This document shows, piece after piece, positions 1-5,126 of a DNA stretch of 5,126 nucleotides. Under the pieces are notes generated by a model, which did not search any database, was not told where the DNA came from, and saw only the letters and a program-made list of their open reading frames with translations. Position numbers and translations under genes: made by a program. Origin of the DNA: an uncultured Pseudomonadales bacterium (GTDB lineage: Bacteria; Pseudomonadota; Gammaproteobacteria; Pseudomonadales; IMCC2047); NCBI GenBank assembly GCA_947258895.1, contig CAMYKE010000148.1:1-5126 (forward strand), read 5' to 3'. Positions within the stretch are counted from its first letter, which is position 1. Each line of letters opens with the position of its first letter.

Positions 1-222
1 AGACCCCGGCCGCGGATGTCGGTTTCCGGCTTGTTCCTGCTCGGTTACGGGCTGGCCAGGTTTAGCGTGGAGTTCTTTCGCCAGCCGGATGCACACCTGG
101 GCTATATCGCGCTTGGCTGGCTTACCATGGGGCAGTTGTTGACTCTGCCAATGATTCTGGTCGGGGTGCTGTTTATTCTTTGGGGTTATCGGCGGTTCCC
201 GGCTGTCAATGGAGTTCACTAG
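1..222 (+). CDS. lgt: Prolipoprotein diacylglyceryl transferase, C-terminal part (5' truncated)
   Basis: This is the last 73 codons of Lgt, the inner-membrane enzyme that transfers diacylglycerol from phosphatidylglycerol to the lipobox cysteine of prolipoproteins, the first step of lipoprotein maturation. The reading frame is open to the left edge, starting RPRPR, so the ATG at 16 is internal and not the true start. The conserved block [16 protein letters not shown] matches the family. Its Tyr (46-48), Arg (58-60) and Glu (70-72) have the same four-residue spacing as E. coli Y235, R239 and E243, which are reported as important for activity. The tail [20 protein letters not shown] is the usual last membrane helix, followed by a short basic cytoplasmic end. 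The TAG stop lies 3 bp before thyA, the common gammaproteobacterial arrangement, so co-transcription with thyA is likely. Confidence 0.95.
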   Translation, partial: RPRPRMSVSGLFLLGYGLARFSVEFFRQPDAHLGYIALGWLTMGQLLTLPMILVGVLFILWGYRRFPAVNGVH

Positions 223-225
223 GCG

Positions 226-1026
226 ATGCAACAATACCTCGACTTAATGCGTGACGTGCTGGAAAACGGCACGAGTAAGGAAGATCGCACAGGCACCGGT
301 ACGCGCTCGGTATTCGGCCGCCAGCTGCGCTTCGACCTGGCGGATGGCTTTCCGCTGGTGACCACCAAAAAGTGCCACCTGCGGTCGATTATCTATGAAC
401 TGCTCTGGTTCCTGCGCGGGGATACCAACATCGGCTACCTAAAGGAAAACGGCGTTTCGATCTGGGACGAGTGGGCCGATGAGGAGGGCAACCTGGGGCC
501 TGTTTATGGCGAGCAATGGCGCGCCTGGCGTACCCCTGACGGCGGCACGGTTGACCAGATCAGCAACGTGGTTAGCCAATTGCGGACGAACCCGGATAGC
601 CGGCGCATGATGGTGGTCGCCTATAATCCGGCGGTGGTGGACGAAATGGCGCTGCCGCCCTGCCATTCGCTGTTCCAGTTTTATGTCGCTGGCGGTCGCT
701 TGTCCTGCCAGTTGTACCAGCGGTCGGCAGATTTGTTCCTGGGAGTGCCCTTCAATATCGCATCCTACGCCCTGCTGACCCATATGCTGGCGCAGCAGGT
801 TGGCCTGGAGCCGGGCGATTTCGTACATACCTTTGGTGACTGCCATCTGTATAACAATCACATCACTGATGACATCGTGTATGCACAATTGCAGCGCACT
901 CCACGACCGCTGCCACGGCTCAATATCAAGCGCAAGCCGCAATCCCTGTTCGACTACCGGTTCGAGGATTTTGAAGTGCTGGGCTATGATCCCTGGCCCG
1001 CAATCAGGGCCCCTGTAGCGGTGTAG
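226..1026 (+). CDS. thyA: Thymidylate synthase
   Basis: Complete 266-aa cytoplasmic enzyme that methylates dUMP to dTMP with 5,10-methylenetetrahydrofolate, releasing dihydrofolate. E. coli ThyA is 264 aa and aligns almost end to end. Visible residues in E. coli numbering are R21 in DRTGTGT, the R126-R127 phosphate-binding pair in DSRRMMV, the catalytic Cys146 in [10 protein letters not shown], the dUMP-binding segment [20 protein letters not shown], and the C-terminal APVAV that closes over the active site. The two extra residues fall in the loop after HLYNNH ([12 protein letters not shown]). The ATG at 226 gives the canonical MxQYLxLM start, with a GGAG at 211-214 inside the end of lgt as a possible, rather distant, ribosome binding site. 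It follows lgt by 3 bp. Its product dihydrofolate is the substrate of FolA encoded at 3446-3961. Confidence 0.99.
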   Translation: MQQYLDLMRDVLENGTSKEDRTGTGTRSVFGRQLRFDLADGFPLVTTKKCHLRSIIYELLWFLRGDTNIGYLKENGVSIWDEWADEEGNLGPVYGEQWRAWRTPDGGTVDQISNVVSQLRTNPDSRRMMVVAYNPAVVDEMALPPCHSLFQFYVAGGRLSCQLYQRSADLFLGVPFNIASYALLTHMLAQQVGLEPGDFVHTFGDCHLYNNHITDDIVYAQLQRTPRPLPRLNIKRKPQSLFDYRFEDFEVLGYDPWPAIRAPVAV

Positions 1027-1036
1027 GATAATACGT

Positions 1037-1042
1037 TATACT
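1037..1042 (+). promoter_or_regulatory. Possible sigma70 -10 element before the PilZ gene
   Basis: TATACT differs from the TATAAT consensus at one position and sits in an AT-rich patch (1024-1043) unlike the GC-rich surroundings, about 40 bp before the PilZ start. A second -10-like hexamer, GATAAT, occurs at 1027-1032. No good -35 is present 16-18 bp upstream (the place falls in the last codons of thyA), so this would be a weak or activator-dependent promoter if real. The same octamer TTATACTA recurs before the kinase gene at 4043-4050. Confidence 0.3.
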
Positions 1043-1068
1043 AGCAGCCATATTCAGCACAGCATCTC

Positions 1069-1077
1069 AAAGGGGGG
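1069..1077 (+). promoter_or_regulatory. Strong ribosome binding site of the PilZ gene
   Basis: AAAGGGGGG, with a run of six G at 1072-1077, lies just before the ATG at 1081 and is the strongest Shine-Dalgarno-like purine run before any start codon here. It supports ATG 1081 as the start and fits a gene that is translated independently of thyA. Confidence 0.7.
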
Positions 1078-1080
1078 TAC

Positions 1081-1464
1081 ATGGCAAAAGTTCCAGCAGC
1101 GCAGGACCGGAGATCCGGTCAGCGCATCCGAGCCGTACACCTTAGCGCGAAACTGCGTTGCAGGGGCGTCATGTGTCGTCTGTTACGTCGTCGGGAGGCG
1201 GCCGTACGCGACTTCAGTCGCCAGGGTATCGCGTTGTGTAGCGACAGCCGGTTTCGCGCCGGCGACAGGATAGAATTGCAACTGCAGAGTACAGCCGAGC
1301 ATATTTCCGGAATTCGCGGGACCGTGCGCCATGTAATCAGGGATCGCGGTGAATATAACCTGGGTATCGAATTCGACGCGGGCGCGGGGACCAAAGGCAA
1401 ACACGGCTCCGTTTCCAACATTCTGGATTGCATGGAACAGGTAGTAGAGCATCAATTGGCCTAG
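1081..1464 (+). CDS. PilZ-domain protein (predicted c-di-GMP receptor)
   Basis: A 127-aa soluble protein consisting essentially of one PilZ domain. The two cyclic di-GMP-binding signatures are present: RxxxR at residues 11-15 (RSGQR) near the N terminus, and DxSxxG at residues 44-49 (DFSRQG). Further on come the beta-barrel strands GDRIELQLQ, GIRGTVRHV and YNLGIEFD, in the usual PilZ order, then a short C-terminal helix. There is no signal peptide, membrane helix or second domain, so it probably acts as a stand-alone cytoplasmic adaptor that changes a partner protein's activity when c-di-GMP is bound; the partner cannot be read from the sequence. The segment between the two motifs is unusually basic (RGVMCRLLRRREAAVR). 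A 54-bp gap after thyA holds a possible -10 element and a strong ribosome binding site; the next gene follows 15 bp downstream. The domain call is firm, the process regulated is unknown. Confidence 0.9.
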   Translation: MAKVPAAQDRRSGQRIRAVHLSAKLRCRGVMCRLLRRREAAVRDFSRQGIALCSDSRFRAGDRIELQLQSTAEHISGIRGTVRHVIRDRGEYNLGIEFDAGAGTKGKHGSVSNILDCMEQVVEHQLA

Positions 1465-1479
1465 GCGCCCCGGCTACCG

Positions 1480-2097
1480 ATGACTTCCCGGTGGGAGCGG
1501 TCCGCACTGCTTGGCGGGATAGTGCTGGCACTCGCGATATCCCTTATCCGGCCCTTTGACCTGCTGACCTGGTTTCTGGAGACCGCGCCTGTTCTTATCG
1601 GTCTGCCGATCCTGATGGTTACCTTTAAACACTTCCCGCTAACCCCGTTGGCCTATCGGTTGCTGTTCCTGCACGCACTGATCCTTATTCTCGGCGCCCA
1701 TTACACCTATGCCAGGGTGCCCGTGGGGTTTTGGTTGCAGGATCTTCTTGACCTGTCGCGCAACCATTATGACCGGCTGGGTCACGTTGCGCAGGGATTC
1801 GTGCCGGCAATAGTGGCGCGGGAACTGTTGCTGCGGCTGAAGGTCGTCGCGCGAGGTGGCTGGCTGACGCTGATCCTGATTTGTATTTGCCTGGCGATCA
1901 GTGCTTTTTATGAACTCATTGAGTGGTGGGTTGCGCTGGCCGCGGGACAGGCATCAATGGAGTTTTTGGGCACGCAGGGTGATCAGTGGGATACCCAGTG
2001 GGATATGTTTCTCGCCCTCTGCGGCGCCTCGTTGGCATTGCTATTCCTCGCCAGGCGCCATGACGACGCGCTGGCGCGGCTGCCTCGCCAGGCCTGA
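1480..2097 (+). CDS. DUF2238 / YjdF-family inner membrane protein
   Basis: A 205-aa polytopic membrane protein resembling the DUF2238 family (E. coli YjdF), which has no established biochemical function. Hydrophobic segments lie near residues 9-24, 29-49, 57-73, 103-118, 128-147 and 176-191, so about six helices. The family-typical conserved stretches are present: HYTYARVPVGFWLQD (74-88), LSRNHYDRLGHVAQGFVPA (92-110), SAFYELIEWW (141-150) and GTQGDQWDTQWDM (164-176). Several charged or polar residues (H74, H96, D98, H102, E145, E148, D168, D171, D175) lie in or beside membrane segments, which hints at a metal or substrate site, but that is inference. ATG 1480 is the only plausible start; it has no clear ribosome binding site, and the gene begins 15 bp after the PilZ stop, so it may depend on translation from upstream. 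Its TGA directly abuts the permease ATG. Family call strong; function unknown. Confidence 0.88.
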   Translation: MTSRWERSALLGGIVLALAISLIRPFDLLTWFLETAPVLIGLPILMVTFKHFPLTPLAYRLLFLHALILILGAHYTYARVPVGFWLQDLLDLSRNHYDRLGHVAQGFVPAIVARELLLRLKVVARGGWLTLILICICLAISAFYELIEWWVALAAGQASMEFLGTQGDQWDTQWDMFLALCGASLALLFLARRHDDALARLPRQA

Positions 2098-3378
2098 ATG
2101 CACAAAGCCAAGGATAGTCAGGCTTCCGCTAACTACCAGCTGAAGCGCGCGCTGGGTTTGCCCCTGATTACCCTCTATGGTGTCGGTTCCATTATTGGTG
2201 CCGGGATCTACGTGTTAATCGGCAAGGTCGCTGCCCAAAGTGGGGTATATATGCCGGTTGCGTTCCTTGTGGCCGCTCTGGTGGTGACCTTCACTGCGCT
2301 GTCCTACGCCGAACTGGCCAGTCATTTTCCGAGAAGCGCCGGCGAATCCGTCTATGTCGACCAGGCATTTGCCCGCGCCTGGTTGACGCTCGGTACCGGC
2401 ATTGCGGTGGTGCTGATTGGCGCGGTGTCAGCCGCCACGATCAGCCGGGGCTCGGTGGGCTACCTGCAGGTATTGGTGGACTGGCCAGCACTGCTGCTGA
2501 TAACCCTGTTTGTCGGGATGATCACCTTCATTGCCTGTCGCGGAGTGCTCGAATCGGTCGGGATCGCGGCGCTGATTACGCTTATCGAGGTTGCCGGCAT
2601 CATCGCCATGCTGCTTGTCACCCGGGACGCCTGGCTGCGCAGCGACGTGGTATGGAGCCATTATTCACCCGGGTTGTCGCGGGAACACTGGATGGCGGTG
2701 TCCGCGGGAGCGTTCCTGGCTTTCTATGCCTATATCGGGTTCGAGGATATGGTGAACATGGCGGAGGAGGTAAAGCGTCCGGAGATCAACATGCCACGCT
2801 CAATCGTGCTCGCATTGATCGTCACTACCGTGCTCTACGGGCTGGTCGCGTGGGCGGCTATCAATGCACTACCGCCAGTGGAACTGGCGGCTTCTGATGC
2901 TCCCTTCGCGAGCCTGGTGGCCGGATCGGATCACGTGCCGGTATGGGCAATCACCGTGGTTAGCCTGGTGGCGGTCACCAACGGCGCGCTTATCCAGATC
3001 ATCATGGGTGCGCGGGTGCTCTACGGGTTGGCCGGCAAGCAGCTGTTGCCCGCCTGGTTGTACCGCGTGCACCCGCAGCGGAGGATTCCGGTCAATGCCA
3101 CGCTATTGATCGGCGCTGTGGTGCTGGTGCTGGCGTTGCTGTTGCCACTGGAGATGTTGGCGAGGATCACCAGTGCCATTACCCTGCTGGTATTTGCGAT
3201 GGTTAACCTGTCCCTGATCGTGCTGAAGCGCAGAGGGCAGCTTGCGACTTCCCCTGCGCTGGAAGTTACGAAAACAGCCTCGTCCGGGCGAGGCGGTAGC
3301 AAGGTTAATTTTCCCCTGGCAGTGCCCGTATTGGGATTGCTGCTCAGCTTGCTTTTTGTGCTGGTACAATTTTTGTAA
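2098..3378 (+). CDS. APC-superfamily amino acid permease
   Basis: A 426-aa inner-membrane transporter with about 11-12 hydrophobic helices, of the amino acid-polyamine-organocation superfamily, which usually runs amino acid uptake by proton symport or exchange. The broken first helix carries the signature GVGSIIGAGIYVLIG (28-42), whose backbone binds the substrate carboxylate in characterised members. YAELASHFPRSAGES (70-84) corresponds to the conserved loop after TM2. AFYAYIGFEDMVNMAEEVKR (208-227) matches TM6 and its following loop in the YfnA/CAT-like branch. The region around 388-402 is a short Ser/Gly/Lys-rich loop before the last helix, and no C-terminal stress-protein domain is attached. 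The substrate cannot be told; cationic or neutral amino acids are both possible. The ATG follows the DUF2238 stop with no spacer (TGAATG) and only a weak AGG at 2090-2092, which suggests translational coupling to that gene. The stop codon lies within an inverted repeat. Confidence 0.93.
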   Translation: MHKAKDSQASANYQLKRALGLPLITLYGVGSIIGAGIYVLIGKVAAQSGVYMPVAFLVAALVVTFTALSYAELASHFPRSAGESVYVDQAFARAWLTLGTGIAVVLIGAVSAATISRGSVGYLQVLVDWPALLLITLFVGMITFIACRGVLESVGIAALITLIEVAGIIAMLLVTRDAWLRSDVVWSHYSPGLSREHWMAVSAGAFLAFYAYIGFEDMVNMAEEVKRPEINMPRSIVLALIVTTVLYGLVAWAAINALPPVELAASDAPFASLVAGSDHVPVWAITVVSLVAVTNGALIQIIMGARVLYGLAGKQLLPAWLYRVHPQRRIPVNATLLIGAVVLVLALLLPLEMLARITSAITLLVFAMVNLSLIVLKRRGQLATSPALEVTKTASSGRGGSKVNFPLAVPVLGLLLSLLFVLVQFL

Positions 3379-3400
3379 CTTTGGCGCAGTCTGTACCAGC
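3360..3400. repeat. Perfect 9-bp inverted repeat across the permease stop codon
   Basis: GCTGGTACA at 3360-3368 is exactly complementary to TGTACCAGC at 3392-3400, with a 23-nt spacer holding the permease TAA (3376-3378). In RNA it could extend by one U-G pair (3359/3401). No T run follows the right arm, so it is not a standard intrinsic terminator. It could be a 3' mRNA stem-loop, an operator-like site before folA, or chance: a perfect 9-bp pair with spacer up to about 30 is expected roughly 0.5 times in 5 kb of random sequence. Confidence 0.45.
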
Positions 3401-3432
3401 GGTTTCCGGTAGCATGAGATTTCTTACCCAGC

Positions 3433-3438
3433 GGGGAA
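3433..3438 (+). promoter_or_regulatory. Ribosome binding site selecting the GTG start of folA
   Basis: GGGGAA ends 7 nt before the GTG at 3446, a good Shine-Dalgarno distance. It supports GTG as the initiation codon. No ATG in this frame lies nearby upstream, and the next in-frame ATG would remove essential N-terminal residues of the enzyme. Confidence 0.7.
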
Positions 3439-3445
3439 CACAAAC

Positions 3446-3961
3446 GTGAAACTGTCACTGATCGTGGCGTTGGCGAAAAATCGCGTCATTGGGGTGAACA
3501 ACGCATTGCCCTGGTATCTGCCAAACGACCTGAAATACTTCAAGGCCGTTACCATGGGCAAGCCGATTATCATGGGGCGCAAGACCTATGAGTCGATCGG
3601 CAGGCCACTTCCTGGCCGAACCAATATCATTATCAGCCGGGATCCGGCATATGGCGCCCCGGGCTGCAACAGCGTGCCGTCGCTGGAGGCTGCGATCGCG
3701 CTGGCCGAGAGTATCGCCCTGATCGATGGCCAGGACGAGGCGGTGGTAATCGGTGGCGAGCAGATCTATCGGCTGGCATTGCCGCTGGCGGATCTCCTGT
3801 ACCTGACCCGGGTAGCGACCGAGGTAGAGGGCGATGCGTATTTCCCGGAAATAGACGAGCGCGCATGGCGCCAGGTCGCCCGGGAAGATCATTCGGCGCG
3901 GCCGCCAAACCCGTACGATTACAGCTTTGTGGTTCTGGAGCGAGCGGCGTCAGGCAATTAA
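3446..3961 (+). CDS. folA: Dihydrofolate reductase (GTG start)
   Basis: A 171-aa cytoplasmic enzyme that reduces dihydrofolate to tetrahydrofolate with NADPH, recycling the folate oxidised by ThyA; it is the trimethoprim target in bacteria. E. coli FolA is 159 aa. Conserved elements in order are: [13 protein letters not shown] (4-16); [14 protein letters not shown] (20-33) with the catalytic acid D28 (E. coli D27); [20 protein letters not shown] (41-60) with T47 and R58 equivalent to E. coli T46 and R57; VVIGGEQIY with the cofactor-binding Gly pair G103-G104; and LYLTRV with T121 (E. coli T113), then the [10 protein letters not shown] strand. The third Gly of the E. coli GGG motif is Glu here, as in other family members. 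It starts at GTG with a well-placed GGGGAA. It lies 67 bp after the permease, so it may share that transcript or have its own promoter; I see no convincing -35/-10 pair. Confidence 0.98.
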   Translation: MKLSLIVALAKNRVIGVNNALPWYLPNDLKYFKAVTMGKPIIMGRKTYESIGRPLPGRTNIIISRDPAYGAPGCNSVPSLEAAIALAESIALIDGQDEAVVIGGEQIYRLALPLADLLYLTRVATEVEGDAYFPEIDERAWRQVAREDHSARPPNPYDYSFVVLERAASGN

Positions 3962-3984
3962 TACCGCTGGCATGCATTGCAACC

Positions 3985-4010
3985 GTGCGCTGGCAGGGGC
4001 CGGATTGCAC
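3985..4010 (+). terminator. Possible stem-loop downstream of folA, no T tract
   Basis: Inner stem CTGGC (3990-3994) pairs with GCCGG (3999-4003), including one G-T wobble, around an AGGG loop. Outer stem GTGC (3985-3988) pairs with GCAC (4007-4010), separated by a small bulge. It starts 24 nt after the folA stop, a plausible place for a transcript end, but the following bases (GAACCGGC) contain no T run, so intrinsic termination is doubtful. It may only stabilise the 3' end, or be chance pairing in GC-rich DNA. Confidence 0.25.
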
Positions 4011-4043
4011 GAACCGGCTATGGGCTTTGGCGCGGGCTCGATT

Positions 4044-4049
4044 TATACT
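4044..4049 (+). promoter_or_regulatory. Possible -10 element before the sensor kinase
   Basis: TATACT, one mismatch from the sigma70 -10 consensus, lies in the AT-rich patch ATTTATACTATT about 97 bp before the kinase start. No matching -35 stands at 16-18 bp; TTGGCG at 4027-4032 is only 11 bp away, too close. The gap from folA (184 bp) makes a separate promoter for the kinase plausible. It would leave a leader of about 90 nt containing small inverted repeats. Confidence 0.3.
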
Positions 4050-4071
4050 ATTCCTGATGGGCTTTATGGTT

Positions 4072-4111
4072 ACGGACGTCAGACGCCCATTTCCGGCCGT
4101 CCGGTCCGTCC
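4072..4111. repeat. Small repeat cluster in the kinase leader
   Basis: CCGTCC occurs twice with a 9-bp period (4097-4102 and 4106-4111). ACGGAC at 4072-4077 is complementary to GTCCGT at 4104-4109, and the shifted CGGACG at 4073-4078 to CGTCCG at 4098-4103, so the left arm could pair with either copy. The two alternative 6-bp stems sit 35-75 bp before the kinase start. They could be a regulator site or alternative leader hairpins, but at this length in GC-rich DNA chance is a fair explanation. Confidence 0.25.
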
Positions 4112-4145
4112 CCTCGCCGCTATTTGGGTGCCGTCAAACGAGTTG

Positions 4146-5126
4146 ATGATGCAGCGACTAGAGTTAAACATAAAGCAGCGATTGATCCTGATCTGCCTCA
4201 CGGTGGCGACGGTAACGCTGTTGCTGGCTTCGGTCGTCTTTATCACTAACCAGATCATGAGTTTTCGGGAGTCGCAGATTAGCCAGTTGGTCTCGGCCGG
4301 GCAAGCTGTCGAAGTCAACGTGCGCGCGGCACTGGTGTTTCGTGACCGGGAGGCGGCAGCGCAGAGCCTCGAAAATCTCAGCGTGCTCGATCACCTCAGG
4401 CACGCCTCGATTCTGGATAGCAACGGCACCCTGATGGCCGAGTACAGCGCGGGCGAAGCGCTTACCGCGGAGCAGCGCGCGGGGTTGAGTGCCCAGGAAT
4501 TGCGGGTAAGCGAGGCCGAACAGGGTCCGCTTACCGATGCCGGCTATTCATTCTGGTCGGGCTACCTGAAAGTTCGCCTGCCAATCAGGCTGGATGACAC
4601 CCTGATTGGCACACTGGAACTCTATTCCGATACCTCGCCGCTGAAAAAGCAAACCGAATGGACCATTGTGGTCTCTGGCCTGGTGCTGCTGGGCGCGCTG
4701 CTATTCGCGTATTTCCTGTCGGTTCGCTTGCAGCGTACGGTGTCCGCACCGCTGGCGCACCTGCTTGCCTCCATGAAAACGGTATCCAGGGACCATCGTT
4801 ACGAAACCGCGGTGCCGAATGATCGCAGTGATGAGATTGGTGATCTCATCGATGCCTTCAACGAAATGTTGCGCGAAGTCGACAAGCGGGACAAGGCACT
4901 GGAGCGCAGTAACATCGAACTTGAGCAAAAGGTAAAGCAACGCACGGCAGAAATCCGGGCATCCAACCGGGCGCTCGAGGTAATCGCGAAGCGCCACAAG
5001 AAAGCCAAGGAAGAGGCGGAGCGGGCAAGTCAGGCCAAGGGAGATTTCCTGGCCACCATGACTCACGAATTACGAACCCCGATGAACGGGGTGCTGGGAA
5101 TGTTGCGTTTGCTGCGGGACACGACG
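4146..5126 (+). CDS. Membrane sensor histidine kinase, N-terminal part (3' truncated)
   Basis: Open for 327 codons to the right edge with no stop, so the C terminus is missing. Domains in order: transmembrane helix about 13-33; periplasmic region about 36-168 resembling a CHASE8 sensor, with the typical segment around [17 protein letters not shown] (62-78) and a following [11 protein letters not shown] strand pair; second helix about 172-193; HAMP linker about 194-246 with P202 and the DEIGDL motif (229-234); a highly charged coiled coil about 246-300; and the HisKA H-box [19 protein letters not shown], whose His307 is the predicted autophosphorylation site. The H-box is of the type common in hybrid kinases, so ATPase, receiver and perhaps Hpt domains may lie beyond the window; it is not safe to name it GacS or BarA. 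ATG 4146 or the adjacent ATG 4149 could be the start; neither has a strong ribosome binding site. The ligand and partner regulator are unknown. It is probably a separate unit from folA. Confidence 0.93.
   Translation, partial: MMQRLELNIKQRLILICLTVATVTLLLASVVFITNQIMSFRESQISQLVSAGQAVEVNVRAALVFRDREAAAQSLENLSVLDHLRHASILDSNGTLMAEYSAGEALTAEQRAGLSAQELRVSEAEQGPLTDAGYSFWSGYLKVRLPIRLDDTLIGTLELYSDTSPLKKQTEWTIVVSGLVLLGALLFAYFLSVRLQRTVSAPLAHLLASMKTVSRDHRYETAVPNDRSDEIGDLIDAFNEMLREVDKRDKALERSNIELEQKVKQRTAEIRASNRALEVIAKRHKKAKEEAERASQAKGDFLATMTHELRTPMNGVLGMLRLLRDTT

Noticed and set aside
16..222. A free-standing 68-aa small membrane protein starting at ATG 16
   Set aside because: The frame is open upstream to base 1 and the sequence matches the C-terminal part of Lgt, so it is a truncated lgt, not a small gene.
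439..942. Long open frame on the minus strand opposite thyA (167 codons)
   Set aside because: It lies wholly inside a clear thyA gene, its translation matches no recognisable family, and long antisense frames are expected in GC-rich coding DNA.
1005..1015. Palindrome CAGGGCCCCTG at the end of thyA
   Set aside because: The bases encode the conserved C-terminal residues of ThyA, so coding constraint explains them. It is too short and unaccompanied by a T run to be a terminator.
3381..3415. Candidate folA promoter using TTGGCG (3381-3386) and TAGCAT (3410-3415)
   Set aside because: The spacing is 23 bp, well outside the 16-18 bp sigma70 optimum, and both hexamers are poor.
3021..3892. Minus-strand open frames opposite the end of the permease and folA
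   Set aside because: Both plus-strand genes are firmly identified. The minus-strand translations are low in hydrophobic order and resemble no known protein, and their starts have no ribosome binding site.
3865..4146. 93-codon plus-strand frame from within folA into the gap
   Set aside because: Its first third overlaps folA out of frame, it has no ribosome binding site, and the translation is Arg/Pro-rich and featureless. Only the last 29 codons are noted as a possible leader peptide.
4701..5066. Minus-strand open frame of 121 codons at the right end
   Set aside because: It is antisense to the HAMP, coiled coil and H-box of the sensor kinase, whose motifs fix the coding strand.

Overview
The window looks like chromosomal DNA of a gammaproteobacterium. 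Lgt, ThyA and FolA read closely like their enterobacterial/pseudomonad counterparts, lgt-thyA adjacency is typical of that class, and GC is moderately high by eye. A marine Cellvibrionales/Halieaceae-type host is a guess, not shown by the sequence. All genes found lie on the + strand; no insertion sequence, tRNA, rRNA, CRISPR array or phage gene is visible.

Layout. (1) 1-222: the 3' end of lgt, a membrane enzyme of lipoprotein maturation, cut by the window edge. (2) 226-1026: complete thyA, 3 bp after lgt. (3) 1027-1080: a short gap with a possible -10 element and a strong ribosome binding site. (4) 1081-1464: a small PilZ-domain protein, predicted to bind cyclic di-GMP. (5) 1480-2097: a polytopic membrane protein of the uncharacterised DUF2238/YjdF family. 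(6) 2098-3378: an APC-superfamily amino acid permease whose ATG directly abuts the preceding stop codon. (7) 3379-3445: a gap overlapped by a perfect 9-bp inverted repeat. (8) 3446-3961: folA with a GTG start. (9) 3962-4145: a 184-bp gap with a possible promoter and hairpins. (10) 4146 to the right edge: the N-terminal part of a membrane sensor histidine kinase (TM, CHASE8-like sensor, TM, HAMP, coiled coil, HisKA H-box), cut by the window.

How the genes relate. ThyA converts dUMP to dTMP and yields dihydrofolate, which FolA reduces to tetrahydrofolate, so the two housekeeping genes form a metabolic pair. Three genes without an evident folate role (PilZ, DUF2238, permease) sit between them, closely spaced and possibly co-transcribed. 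The kinase appears to start a new transcription unit. The region is mostly ordinary core genome. The least understood parts are the DUF2238 protein with its conserved charged motifs, the PilZ protein placed after thyA, and the inverted repeat before folA. I found no convincing evidence of a new multi-gene system.
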